From Amphiura filiformis (taxonomy: Eukaryota; Echinodermata; Ophiuroidea; Amphilepidida; Amphiuridae), in the NCBI RefSeq assembly GCF_039555335.1, contig NC_092636.1, forward strand, positions 59,461,991-59,525,990: a stretch of 64,000 nt of DNA, given 5' to 3'. The notes below the pieces were generated by a model that was not told where the DNA came from, ran no database searches, and saw only the letters and a program-made list of their open reading frames with translations. A program made the translations under genes and the position numbers. Positions 24,748 through 58,440 of the stretch are shown here, one piece after another (positions within the stretch are counted from its first letter, which is position 1; every line of letters begins with the position of its first letter).

Positions 24748-25251
24748 TTAATACTTAAATTTTAAGGTATGTAATTATCTAAAGAGTTACTCTCCTTTTC
24801 AGTGGCATGAAGATTTTGGTCACGCTTTTTGGACTTGGTATGTCGTGCCCATGGGTCTCGTGCGTATTTATAAGTACGTATTTATAAATATAGTCGATGG
24901 TAGCTGGATACCAAAGTCAAATTTAATTACTGCGTGGATTAATGTATGGCTCAATGTATATAGCTATCATATTTGATAATATCTCACAGTTTGAATGATA
25001 GTCAAATTTGTCTTGCGGATATGAAAGCTTGCGATTCGCCAATACATCTTACGCTTTAAGGCATTACGTCACAAAATTTCACGTTGAACTCAGGTCACAG
25101 CAAAGTGAGTTTAAAATGACTAATTGGGCTAAGTATTAGCAGCTCGCCATCACGTGCTTTGTGATGTTTTTAAAATAGGACAATACGTTGATATTTGTTT
25201 GCATCATTTTAACAAAGACGTACTCTGGAATAACTGAGACGAAATCGCATC

Positions 25252-46798
<21,547 letters not shown>

Positions 46799-46896
46799 GC
46801 ATTAAGGACACTGGGCTTGGACCATTTGTCAGCACAGAAAGTTTGATCAGCTCGTAAACTAAACTAGCATTATATTGCTATGTAACATATCCGTGT

Positions 46897-46902
46897 AATA
46901 AA
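46897..46902 (+). terminator. polyadenylation signal, gene B
   Basis: AATAAA 99 bases after the gene B stop codon. Confidence 0.6.
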
Positions 46903-47189
46903 CTGTAATCTTTTAAATCGAAAACGAAACAATATCGCAATATTCTTAGAATATGACTGTGTTAATTTTTCCAAAGTACATCTAATCGTTGGGAAACCAG
47001 GTCATATTTAAAAAATAATTGCACCATGGTGCCTCTCCCGTCGGCCAAACGCTACATCATTCACGTTGCTGGCTTTATACTGTGTGGCATGGAAAAAACA
47101 CTTACAAACATGCTTACAACGTAAAATGTATCGACTAGAATGTAAATAACACATCGAAATGACGACATTTTTCATACTGTATATAATAC

Positions 47190-47354
47190 GCATTCATTCA
47201 TTCATTCATTCATTCTTTCGTTCATTCATTCTTTCGTTCATTCATTCTTTCATTCATTCATTCGTTCATTCATTCGTTCATGTTCATTTAGTCTTTGATT
47301 CACATTAATTAATTCATTTACTAATTTATTTATTTATTTATTTATAATTTATTT

Positions 47355-47430
<76 letters not shown>

Positions 47431-47465
47431 TAATTATATATTTTATTCATTTATTTATTCGTTCT
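47190..47465. repeat. (CATT)n and (TTTA)n tetranucleotide repeats
   Basis: CATT/CTTT/CGTT units to about 47290, then TTTA units at 47325-47430. Confidence 0.95.
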
Positions 47466-47644
47466 TTCATTCACTCATTTCCTTACTTCACATAAGATAT
47501 CTACACTAGAAACTAGAAGTAACCAAACTAAGACCCCGATAAACAAAACAAAAACACGAACAAGGAAACAATACTCAGAATTAATCATATAAAAAAGTGC
47601 GTTTTGTACATTTTTGTTAAATGTTACACACAATTTTTCGTTAA

Positions 47645-47983
47645 GGCCCTTTCAGTGATCCCAGCGAGAGTGCAAAAAAACTGAAATTGTTCATATAAGT
47701 CATTAAAATTGTCTTTTTTTTTTAAATGAAAACAATTGGCAAAAGATGACGAAAACAGCAGTATTGACAAAGTTGAGGCCCCATTCAAATACGTGTAGCT
47801 AATTTATATACTGTCAGTATATCAATTACATATTTATGTAAATTGCCTTATTTTTGTCTTTGGCTTTCGGCTGAACCAATAGCAGGCTATGTTAGCACAT
47901 CTATGACAATGACAATGGTACCAAAATATGAATTTTGATGATTTTTGTCGATCGTCGGAATGAGCAAACCACTGAATGGGCCT
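47645..47983. mobile_element. MITE, AGGCCCATTCAGT family, copy 2
   Basis: TTAA at 47641-47644 and 47984-47987; right end ACTGAATGGGCCT. Internally similar to 1728-2080, e.g. TATATACTGTCAGTAT and GGCTTTCGGCTGAACCA. Confidence 0.8.
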
Positions 47984-48054
47984 TTAATATAAGTTGTATC
48001 GGTTTTAATCAGCTCAAAGATAATGATGGGTGTTACATGTCACGTACGCGTTTA

Positions 48055-48806
48055 ATAATTAGAGAGCTTGTGATTTCCAAAATACATTTCAAACGCCGTG
48101 CGATTCCACGGTTGTTTGATGGCATGTAAAACTGAGTCATTTTTAAGAAAGGTTGAACAATGATGGCGCTATTTATCTCATTGAAATCGGAACGCTGCAA
48201 ATCTTGTTTGCATCATTACAAGGATTGGACACATGTATATTGGTGTTTGTGGCGTATTTGTGGCATCATGAAGCAGATGGCACCACTCAACCCCAAGTTG
48301 GAGTGAACGCCATAGGTCAAGGTAGGTCAAAGAGGGCCCCGGGGGAAAGCAGTGCTTTGTTCACTGATCTGGGCTACCCTCTATAAAGATGCCGTTAATA
48401 ATAATAAAATAAAATAAAACATGGGAATTTTTAAATACTGTTTAACATACCATATCATTTGGCTAATGTAAGTTTAAAATATATGCAAATAGCGCCCTCA
48501 ATTTGCACACAAATGTACAGTTTATAAAATAAAAAAAAACAAAAAAAAGTGATGAATAATTGATATAATTTGATATAACAAAATCTGTGTTAAAATTGCT
48601 GCCAAATATATGTGTATATACAGTTTATTAGTGTAATTGCTGTTGTTTTTTATTATTCAGGTCTAGAATTGAACATTATTATGTTTTGTTAGAAAAATTA
48701 ATAAATGATCACATCAAACAACCGTGATTCACAATCCCGTCACATGAGAGTGATTTTAAATAGATTCACGCACGTTTGGAAATCTCAAGCTCTCTAATGA
48801 TCCCTG
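48055..48806. mobile_element. foldback element carrying a LINE 3' scrap
   Basis: AGAGAGCTTGTGATTTCC and CACGGTTGTTTGATG on the left pair with GGAAATCTCAAGCTCTCT and CATCAAACAACCGTG on the right. The LINE-like 3' piece at 48270-48415 lies inside. Confidence 0.65.
48290..48415 (+). mobile_element. LINE 3' end fragment
   Basis: GGGCTACCCTCTATAAAGAT followed by an AATAATAAAATAAAA-type tail is like the 3' end of CR1/L2-type LINEs. Only about 125 bp remain. Confidence 0.5.
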
Positions 48807-49497
48807 TATGTGCAACTTATAAATTATAAAGGTTTTTTCTTTAAAAATCATGCTATTTTGAACGAATATTGAACAAAATTAGGCGAATCGGGTATCAAAA
48901 TGCACGTAAATATTGTGTGAATATGACTAATCAGTTCTGAAGCTATTTGTAACGGCTGCGTCACTTTTTATATGCATGGTTATTAGAGTTGTTTAGGAAC
49001 CGTACATATTAGAATAACAGTTTATGAATACCATATTAGTACAAACGACCAACTAGTCTTTAATGAATCCAATTTGGAAATGCCAATTACGAAGGGGGTT
49101 TGCAAGTCCTATAATTTTCTGTATTAAACATCATAATTTATACTGTTATATTTAGTATACTATAGCTATGTGTATCTTTAATCCAGTGAATTCAAAATAA
49201 GTACAAACATTCCCCACGTAATGTGTGCACGTCTAGTACAAGTATAAGTATATAGGTTGAAATTGAAACTTTTGGCCAAACATTATACGAAGATGATTTT
49301 GACAGGTTGAAAGAAAGTATGAAAGGAATTGTCTATTTTAGCGTAATAATACCAAGTTCAAACCCCATATCCCGTAGAATATTTTAATAGGGGAAAAGGT
49401 CATGAGGTTGAAGGTTAACATTTGTAATAAAATGAGCGCAAACAATGGCTTTACGATTAGTTCAAGTCATTTGTGAAATACGAGCAGTTTAGTCTAC

Positions 49498-49769
49498 AAT
49501 CCAGGAAAAAAAGGTTGGCACAGTTTGCCTTTCTTTTGGTATATCTCTGCCCCCACTCCCCATCATTCAATGTTGGACCAAGCCATGTTGTCAACAGGTC
49601 CGTGAGACCCTCCAACATTGAATGATGGGGAGTGGGAAGGATGAGATATAGGGGAGTCTGTACAACACATATATTGCATGCAGGTTTTCCTCGCCTCCCC
49701 AATTTTAATAGGGCACGCATTTCCATTGTTTAGTGCATGTGTGCCAACTATTAATTTCGCGGGTTGTCC
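49498..49769. repeat. 270-bp direct repeat, copy 1, with hairpin
   Basis: Nearly identical to 50449-50721. Contains CCCACTCCCCATCATTCAAT with a matching ATTGAATGATGGGGAGTGGG arm. Nature unknown. Confidence 0.8.
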
Positions 49770-50448
49770 GAATCAATTCCAAAAATATGCATCTAATTTC
49801 ATATTTTGGCTTGTAAAATAAAAACCGTTAAAGGTATGGCCACCAAATTTTCAGGAAATAATCCTCACATTCATATCAATATATGAAATTAATATAAACA
49901 TATTTAGATTTCTTTTTCATTTTTATTTTACAATATTCTTCATCATATTATATTTGTCATAAGCCAATGTCCGTCTTTTTTCTGTATGTCTACCTATATT
50001 TTACGGCACTGTACAAATATCATCGTAATTTCCGCACTGATGATGTTTTTATATAAACATACATAAAATTGCCCTATCTATGATACGGGTGCAATTACAT
50101 TAATTTGATGTAATAATAGCTGATTGAAAATTGCTCATTCAGTTCTTTTTATTTATCATTTGAATTAGAAGCAATTCGATGTAATACTGCATTTAAAATC
50201 ATTCTTTCTTTTTTGTCAGTTTTCGCGTAATTCAGACCCAAGCCAAGACGCAAAACCACGCATTAGCGATGTTTTTAATGACCACCCCCTAAATAAACAA
50301 ATACATTTTTTCTATTTTTGTTATTTATCGTAAAGCCCTATCACTTATATGTGTTTGTGTGAAATATGAAGATAATACAACATTCCGTTGCAAAGTTATT
50401 GAGTAAAAACGGAAAACAGATGCAATATTTAGGATTTGACTCGGACAA
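49770..50448. other. spacer between direct repeats, nothing recognised
   Basis: AT-rich, no coding frame or terminal repeat seen. Confidence 0.4.
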
Positions 50449-50721
50449 TCCAGGGAAAAAAGGTTGGCACAGTTTGCCTGTCTTTTGGTATATCTCTGCC
50501 CCCGCTCCCCCAATTCAATGTTGGACCAAGCCATGTTGTCAACAGGTCCGTGAGACCCTCCAACATTGAACGATGGGGAGTGGGGAAGGATGAGATATAG
50601 GGGGGAGTCTGTACAACACCTATATTGCATGCATGTTTTCCTCGCCTCCCCAATTTTAATAGGGCACGCATTTCCATTGTTTAGTGCATGTGTGCCAACT
50701 ATTAATTTTCGCGGGTTGTAG
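50449..50721. repeat. 270-bp direct repeat, copy 2, with hairpin
   Basis: Second copy of 49498-49769; the hairpin arm has diverged slightly (CCCGCTCCCCCAATTCAATG). Confidence 0.8.
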
Positions 50722-51589
50722 GTGGTACACCGCCCTCCCTTTGTAGGACGAGGTTTTAAGCATTGTGCGCTGCAAACACGGGTGGTGGTATGACGAATAA
50801 AATAGAGAGGTTGCTATGTTCCTTATAGAGCTGTCACACTACACCGGATAGGTCTTCCGTACAAGAAACGGATGACATTTTAGTAAATCCGTTGTTGTTC
50901 GTCAATGATCGTTTTATGTTCTTTTTATGTCCTGCTATCATCCGCCAAATGCGTTTCGTGTTAGGTGATGTTCGTTAAGTCCGTCGGCAAGTTTGTGCAT
51001 GCACAAAACTTGAAACGGAGTGTACCGAATACACATGTTCGGTATTTATCCGATGTGTGTTCGTATGGTGCTGCATATTGCCGGAGTTTGTTCGCTCTCC
51101 TTTCGTTCATGTTCGTTCTTTGTTCGTTGCACTCGGCCCGTGTTCGTTGCAAATACGTTCCTGTGAGGCCTTCACCACCGGATAGCATATTTTTGCATTC
51201 GGTGATGTACGTTGACCCAGACCGTCTTAGTGTCACACTACACCGGATCGGTCTTCCGTATAAGAAACGGATGGTATTTTAGCAAATCCGTTAGTGTTCG
51301 TCAATGTTCGTTTTATGTTCTTCATATGTCCTGTTATTATCCGCCAAATGCGTTTCGTGTTAGGTGATGTTTGTTTAGTCCGTCGACAATACGTTTCAAG
51401 TTTTGTGCATGCACAAAACTTGAAACGGAGTGTGCCGAATACACATGTTCGGAAGTTGTCCGATGTGTGTTCGTACTGTTCTGTATATATACCCTGGGTT
51501 TGTTCGTTATTCTTTCGTTTATATACCGCGGGTGTTTGCAAGGTTTCGCAGGCGCTTGTGCCGGATGTAGGTCTATGGCGAACATGTGC

Positions 51590-52850
51590 ATCGATCATGA
51601 GGGGGGGTGGCTTTCTGAAGGGTGTGTGACGCAATATCATATTTCCCCCAGTACTTTAGTGACTGACAAGTAGAATAAAGGGGGAAAGGAGAGAAAAAAG
51701 AAAAGAAAGTGAGAAAAATTGAAGAGAGAAGAGAAGAGAACAAGTTAAATTGCACGTAATTTAGTAGTAGGCCTATGCATGTAAGTAGTATTGAGGGAGG
51801 GGCACTTTCTGAAGGGTAGAGGACGCAATATCAAATTCCTACCAGTTTTAGTGATTGACAAGAAAGAAAAAAGAAGAGAAAACATGGAAAAGGTTAAATT
51901 GTATACGTTATTGAGTAGGCCCAGGATAGTAGTACTAGTTTAGCCTAAGTATAGGCCTCTGATATATTATAGACAGTGCTTAAATGTGGTTCCTTGGCCC
52001 AAAAGCCTGTGAAAATTACTGCCGGCCAGTCCATATGCAGGGCCCGTGATATTTTGTCACCAAAGTCAGTATTTAAGACGGACTTATAGGTCTATTCCTG
52101 ACTTTAACATATCAATCCATGCATGCTTTACCTGAAATTACGAGTCTGAGGTCTTATATCTAAGTGTCAGTGGATCAGTGTAACATTTTAAATTTTGCAA
52201 ATTCAAATCGGGCCTTCTTTGTTTTTTGTTTAAGGCAATAATAGTGTAAAAATGATGCACTAAAAACAATTTTCCAAATCTACCATTTTTAAAACTAAAT
52301 TTATACAAAATAGGCCTAGGCCTAATAATGTAAATAGGCCCTACAGTCCCCATGCAAATGGCTTCAATTGGACCTTCATTTTCAAAAATGGACAAGTCTT
52401 CCTTTTTGCTTCTGCTATGGACATCCACGTGTTATTTTTAAAACAATATACAATAATGGTGAAAACTTTTTAATGGCTTCAATTAGGCTTTCGTTTCTCC
52501 AATTTGCGGCTGTTTCAAACTAAAATAGTACCCAATAATAGTGCTAAAATTGATCAAAAAAATGACAAATGGCTTCAATTGGGCCTTCATTGTCCAAAGG
52601 TTTCTCACCTCTATTGCCCCCGGACGCTGGTTGCCCTGATATATCAGATTTGTAGCCCTTTTGTACTTATTAGCCAATATTTGACCATTTTCGTCAAAAT
52701 TTACCCCCTTAAAAGTTGTCTTTCCCCACTTTGTTCAGCCTCTGAAAAAGTGCTTGCTACGTCACTGCCTCTAAGGGGTCAAAAGCCCTCTCAAACACCC
52801 TCTCCTCCCCCACTTTTCTGATAGGGTGGACGTCCCTGTTGGTGCCACAT
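51590..52850. mobile_element. decayed relative of the 40809-41913 hAT-type element
   Basis: Shares GGCCCAAAAGCCTGT, CAGGGCCCGT, TCACCAAAGTCAGT, AAGACGGACT and ATCAATCCATGCATGCTTTA with the intact copy. Ends are eroded and no TSD is seen. Confidence 0.65.
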
Positions 52851-53215
52851 GCGACGGATTCGCCGGTCATTTGTCGGACGTTGAACGATTGAATATAATA
52901 AAACGCCTGCAGGATTATTAGCGGCCACAACGCATAGAGAGACGAACGGGAATCGGACCCCCAAATCCGGACATTTGTCGGACGTTGACCCCAAATCCGG
53001 TCATTTGTCGGACGTTGAACGATCGAAAATAAGACGCCTGCAGGATTATTAGCGGCCACAACGCATAGAGAAACGAACGGGAATCGGACCCCCAAATCCG
53101 GTCATTTGTCGGACGTTGAACGATTGGATATAAGACGGCTGCAGGATTATTAGCGGCCACAACGTATAGAGCGACGAACGGGAATCGGACCCAAAATCCC
53201 ACCGAATCTTCTGCC
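52850..53215. repeat. tandem array of 100-130 bp units
   Basis: GATTATTAGCGGCCACAACG recurs at about 52913, 53044 and 53145, each followed by ACGAACGGGAATCGGACCC and GTCATTTGTCGGACGTTGA. Three units, part of the enclosing element. Confidence 0.8.
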
Positions 53216-53293
53216 GGACTGGTGATTTTTCCACCGAATAAAATATTTTTGTATTCGGTGATGTACGTTGATCCAGTCCGTCGTAGTGTGACA

Positions 53294-53419
53294 GACCTAT
53301 TACGCCTTGTGCTTTACGGCGAGACTCTGACTAAAGAGGAAGAAAGTCGAATGCTCGATATAATACAAAAATATACATCCTATATGCACAAGGCAAAAGG
53401 AACCTCTGATGAAAGTTAG
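53294..53419 (+). CDS. possible orphan coding fragment or terminal exon
   Basis: Directly after a CAG, the frame reads LRLVLYGETLTKEEESRMLD, then IIQKYTSYMHKAKGTSDES and TAG. Composition looks like real protein (amphipathic, charged helix), unlike the surrounding repeats. No family recognised; no partner exon identified. Confidence 0.3.
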   Translation, partial: DLLRLVLYGETLTKEEESRMLDIIQKYTSYMHKAKGTSDES

Positions 53420-54045
53420 CTACTGCTATATTCACATGTTAATTGCACTAATATTGAGTAAAATGTAATCATTATTGAGTTCCATTGGACTAACTTTCTT
53501 GCTCTGTTCCCTTTTAGGCTCAACATTAAGGAATTTTTAACTCTTTCCTATTTAGAGTGTACTGCTTTTAATCAATTAAATTGATTAATTCTATATTTGA
53601 TTAAATCATTAAAAGAAAGTATTTCAGAAAGTCGATCCTATTACCATTTTGATTGTGTTTGTGTTATTTGGAATGAGTACAATCTGACAATATAATTGGA
53701 TTTTATACGTCTAAACAACGATTAACTTTCATATTGAGGATGCTGTTGTTTTTTCCCGCTGACATGTCGGCAAATAAGGTTTTTTGAAGGTTAATGAAAG
53801 GGAACACAATCTGGCAAGAAATATTATACGCCATAGATAGTTAGTGTACCTCTAGATAAAAGGAAAGACATATTAGTAACAGAAATAAGAGCATTATTCC
53901 CCAAATAAGTTCATCAGGATTGTCAGTGAAATATTAAGTTCAAAATTCTTAAAGCAAATCCAATTTTGATGTTACATACCTCGATCAATGACAGTTTCGT
54001 GCTAACACTTAGCACTTTCTCAAATTGAATGACCAATCCCTGCAC
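53420..54045. other. no recognisable feature
   Basis: AT-rich spacer without coding frames or visible repeats. Confidence 0.4.
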
Positions 54046-54046
54046 C

Positions 54047-55160
54047 TCAACGGCTGCTACCTGCTGGAGCTGACGTTGGTGGCGCCGTTGGTTTTAGGAC
54101 TTGGTCATATATGTGCGGAAGAAAGTAGTTCCCTTCGTCTCTGTTGAGTGTTTTGGACCCCCTCTTCCTTATCCAAATGGCTTCTTTGATATATCTCTTC
54201 TTTCTGTTCTGTTCTCTGTCTTTGATTTCTGATTTGTCCCATCCAATAACATGATTTTCCTCAGAGACATGGTCAGTTATTGCTGATTTGTTATCCTCCC
54301 CTGTAATGGAGGCCTGTCTCTGTGAACGGGTAAAGGCTTTCTTGGATACTTCTTCAGCTTCTGTTCTGTGTTTTTTGAGTCTGATGCCGAAAAGTCTGGA
54401 TGTAGGACTTGTCACAATTGAGGCAAGGAATTGTGTACACGCAGTCTGATGTTTGAGTAACTTCCCGTTTGTCTTTTGGATAGACCAAAAGATTTCTAAG
54501 GGTCTAATGTGGTTTGAAGGCGGTTCGGATGCCATGTTTGTTGAACACCCGCCGTACGCGTTGGGAGAGGCTCTTTAGCTTCTGCCACCTCCCAGGTTTT
54601 TGACTCAGTTTGTTTCTTGTCTTCTAGTTACTTTTTATTTGGCGTTTGCTTGAAGGCCCATTCGGGGTAGCCACATGCTTTGAGAGCTTCCTTTATTTTT
54701 TGAACTTCTTCCTTTTTGTCTTCCTCCTCTGTGATAACCTTGTCTTTCCTATCCATTAATGTTCTTATGACGCTGAGTTTATGCTGCAATGGGTGATGCG
54801 AATTGAAGTGCAAATGTTGGTCGGTTTGTGTCTTTTTCCGATAAACCAATAGTTTGATGGATCCATCTTGCTTTTTCACAATGAGTGTGTCGAGAAATGC
54901 GATTTGTTGGTCAGATTCCGTTTCGTATGTGAACTTGATGTTGCCGGCCTTATCAATTTGGTTGATATGCGCGGTTAGTTGCTCTGCCGAACCTTTCTTT
55001 ACAATTTCGAGCACATCATCTACGTATCTCTTCCATAATCGGGGTTTGATATCAAGTGGAGCCGTTACTAAGGCTTCTTGCTCCATCCATTCCATATATA
55101 GGTTGGCAACTATAGGGCCGTCATCTTTGATTAACCGTTGCTTGATAACTCGAGCGACTT
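54047..55160 (-). pseudogene. Penelope-like element, RT C-terminus and GIY-YIG endonuclease
   Basis: From 55160 downward the minus strand reads DDGPIVANLYMEWMEQEA, then WKRYVDDVLEIV with the catalytic Tyr-Val-Asp-Asp, then IAFLDTLIVKKQDGSIKLLV and THE thumb-like HPLQHKLSVIRTL region. This order is typical of Penelope-like reverse transcriptases. A second stretch, from about 54610, is the linker and GIY-YIG domain: VYTIPCLNCDKSYI is in one frame and RLFGIRLKKHRTEAEE in another, so a frameshift splits the endonuclease near 54400. A stop near 54630 also separates RT from endonuclease. The N-terminal RT half is missing, where the 55165-55730 repeat begins. Confidence 0.85.
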
Positions 55161-55164
55161 GCTA

Positions 55165-55730
55165 ATGGGGCACAGTGTCATCGCCACGATATCTTCATGG
55201 CAGAAATCGCCATGGTAGATTGAATCCACCGCCACACATGGCCATTATACATATCGACCTGTTAAATATAATAGGCCGAAGGACATCTGACTAAGGCTAC
55301 TGACAATAGCCCCGATTCGCTCGGTGACTCACCTCGCTGTGTGTCAGTCAAGCATGGTATGCCATAGGTCATATTCTTTTAGACAACCTTCACGATTGGC
55401 CTATACACTGCGCTATATAATTTGGCACATATAAATCAGAATTATTGCGGAATTATGGTCAGTTTTTTGACTCAAGACGCAAGCTACTGTCTCAAAGCGC
55501 AAGCTAACGACTATCATATCTGTTCAAAATATATATTCATGTGCAAGGAACCACATCTGGTTTCTTTATACGAAATCATTTACGGGAGATATTCATCATT
55601 TTCTAACCCGGTATCCGAAGATTTTTGTCTGATATCAAAATCGTGCATAGCAATTCACGTGTATCGATCCCGTGTATTCATTTTAGTGTCTCTGCTGCAC
55701 CAAATAATTATTAGCCAGGCAATGTCGGTG
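55165..55730. repeat. dispersed repeat, plus-oriented copy
   Basis: Inverse of 45655-46280. Shared frame NDYHICSKYIFMCKEPHLVS at about 55507. It abuts the truncated Penelope fragment. Confidence 0.65.
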
Positions 55731-55871
55731 TGTGGGGGTTATTGTAAACAAAGAGATGCCATCATGTGAAATAAAGTCTTCGCCGTCTTCAATCATGACC
55801 TTCTCGAGGTCATCTGCCAACTCTTTTGAATTAGTCACAAATTGGATTTGCTTTAAGAATTTTGAACTTAA

Positions 55872-56213
55872 GGGGGTACTACACCCCTGGCCAATTTTGA
55901 GCCTATTTTTGCATTTTTCTCAAATATTATACCGCATTGGTGACAAGCAAGATATGTATATTATTGGGGCAAGGACTACAACTACTGCACTGAAAATTCA
56001 GCAACTCAAGGCAAGTAGTTATTGATTTATTGATCAAATATTGTTTTCCCTCATTTTTGACTGTAATTTCACAACCGTTTTATGTGCTGAAATAAAATTT
56101 CCAGTGCAGTAGTTGTAGTCCTTATATACAAATCTTACTTGTCACCAATGCGCTATAATTTTTCAGAAAAATGCTAAAATAGGCATAAAATTGGGCAGGG
56201 GTGTAGTACCCCC
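55872..56213. mobile_element. MITE, GGGGGTACTACACCC family, copy 2
   Basis: TTAA 55868-55871 and 56214-56217; ends GGGGGTACTACACCC and GGGTGTAGTACCCCC intact. Closely similar to 39343-39687. Confidence 0.88.
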
Positions 56214-56217
56214 TTAA

Positions 56218-57406
56218 TAAGAGCATTATTATTTCTTACATATTATTTTAACGTTGTTTTTCTGTCATAGTATTTTGCTGTGGAAGGATATTTAGCCAAC
56301 AACCTAGCCTTATATTAAAAAAAAAAGTCTTGCAAATATTTTCACATTGGATACAATATCTGATACTACATGCAGATATGGAAATGGTCATCAAACTTAT
56401 CAACTCAGGTGATATCACCTACTCCCTTTTCCAGAAAAATACAGCACTAATTTTTTGAGATTAAAACAAATCTACTTCTGCCCAATGAAACACGTCTCAC
56501 TCATTTAGTACTAAACTGGCACTAAAAGTTAAATTTCACTATTTGGCCTAAGTTATGAATTAAGGGCCCAAAACATGAATTTTAAGAGTATTTTGTGTTG
56601 AATAAACTGTTGAATGTATATGTATTCATATAAAATTACAAAACAATAATGCGCAAATCACAAATTATGTGTATGATTCTCTATTGTTCACTATGTTGCA
56701 TTCATTCAGGACCATGGCAGTAGTAAAAATGTCTATCGGTCTGGAGCCACTTCAGAACTCTCAGTTTCGTTAATTTGACTCCTTTTTGTCACCGGTCAGG
56801 TATGTACGTGATGAAAAGTGAATCGTGCCAAAACAGATCAAAATAAAGGCATGCGAATAGATAGGGTGCCCTGTAATCTCAAATCACCTTTTTGAAGCAG
56901 CGCCCGCAGGCGATGCTTCCCTATTTAATTTCACCGAAATGACTTGCATACGATAGGTGATATGCCTCAACTTTTGTTGATACACCATTCAAAATACATA
57001 CGATAATCGAGCTCAAATGAGATCGAAAATTGTAGGTTAAGTGCATGCACATTCTGTATTTTGTTATGAGTTTGTTTTGTATGGCAGTATATGACTGAGG
57101 AAGAGATTAAACATAGTTGGTCTTTTTAACAGTCATTTACCATGGGTTTGTTTTACATATGTCAGTAACTGACTGAGAAAGAGATTACATGAGAGTGAAA
57201 CCCCATAATGCATTGCGAGTCAAGCATACTATCGACTGAGCAATAGCTGTTACGTCATCATTTTGATGTTGGTCGTCAGCATGGTCAGTTGATATAAAAG
57301 GTTTTTTTTATTGTACCATCTAATAGGACAGCGTTCCGCCCTCAGAATATATAGGCCTTTTGTGGCCTCACTTCACATTGTCACTCATCACCATTGGTAA
57401 GTATGA
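56218..57406. other. no recognisable feature
   Basis: AT-rich intergenic DNA; no gene, tandem repeat or TIR that I can support. Confidence 0.4.
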
Positions 57407-57722
57407 TGTAGACGGTAGACACGAATAATGGGTTGGCGTATAGATGAGTTGACTTCTGACGTCAATGCCTGGCAGTATGCGCACGCATCATCACAATTTC
57501 CATTGTATTGTGCCTGGCAGTATGCGGGAGCACCATATTTTCAGGGCTCGTGTTTTTTACAACTCCCGCCACATCACAATAAGGCTATTGGACAGTGTAG
57601 TGGTTGCATGGGGTTCACTCAAACATATCGATATACCAGTCCATTGCCTTTGTTGATAAACATTGAGGTTCACTCAATATATAGCATAATGGTGTTGTGT
57701 AGTATTTTGTCTTGCTGCATTA
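57407..57722. repeat. dispersed repeat, uninterrupted copy
   Basis: Matches 27430-28032 but lacks the 301-bp MITE, with GGCGTATAGATGAG across the site. Confidence 0.75.
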
Positions 57723-58029
57723 GTGGATGGTATGTTTTCGTGCATGCTCACACATCAAATGATAAAACTAGTATTGGTTAAATTCTTTGTTAGACCGCTA
57801 CGTTTCCCACGAGGGGTTTAAGGTTATAATGAGCCAAAATTTTTCCAATTGTTCAATTCTTCAATGAGAATAAAAAGGTGCATTTGACAAAATCAAGGAA
57901 CTACTGACAAATCCACCCGTGCTTGCCTATGCCGATTTTTCGCAACCTTTCATCCTCCATACAGATGTGAGTGGCGATGGACTTGGCGCTGCACTCTATC
58001 AGAGGACCAACCACCTAGACCAATCACCT

Positions 58030-58440
58030 TTATTTGAGATGGACATTTTATTGTGAAAGGACCTATTATGTCATGTACAACCAATACAATAAAAAAAAAA
58101 AAATTCCACATAGCCCCCGAATGAAAAGTATTTTATTATCTTTGTAATCACTCAAAAAGCATTTTGTGTGAATTTTACATCCGAACTAGAGGCTCTTCAA
58201 TTTGTATGGGCCTTTTTATATTACATGTAAAGTCTTTGGGGGTGACGATTAGAAATGGACGGCAATATTGAAAAACCCTCATTTTGGCCCATTTTGGACA
58301 CTAAAATGACAATAAAAAAAAGAGTAGCACTTAGTTTTTACACACACAATGCTACCTGAGTGAGTACAAACATAATTAAATATATACATTTCATTCGGGG
58401 GCTATAGTAAAAACAAAAATGTCCTATACCTTAATGGTTA
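58030..58440. mobile_element. MITE inside the RNase H region
   Basis: GGACATTTT near the left is mirrored by AAAATGTCC at the right, and CATAGCCCCCGAATGAAA pairs with TTTCATTCGGGGGCTATAG. Removing it restores continuity of RNase H from LGAALYQ to AIAFASRGL. Exact ends are not resolved. Confidence 0.65.

Larger units (their letters stand above)
50828..53293. mobile_element. composite element with CTGTCACACTAC ends
   Basis: CTGTCACACTAC at the left end is mirrored by GTAGTGTGACAG at 53282-53293. Near the left end are two tandem copies of about 400 bp (50828 and 51231) that share GTGCATGCACAAAACTTG and CGGAGTGTACCGAATACAC-like segments. It encloses a hAT relic and a tandem array. Frames inside follow the repeats. 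Confidence 0.6.

Noticed and set aside
50961-51755. Overlapping frames of 80-135 codons
   Set aside because: They come from the tandem 400-bp unit and its purine-rich flank; frames on both strands are equally open.
52850-53215. Direct repeats considered as a CRISPR array
   Set aside because: Units are about 100 bp and adjoin without unique spacers; they belong to a transposon.
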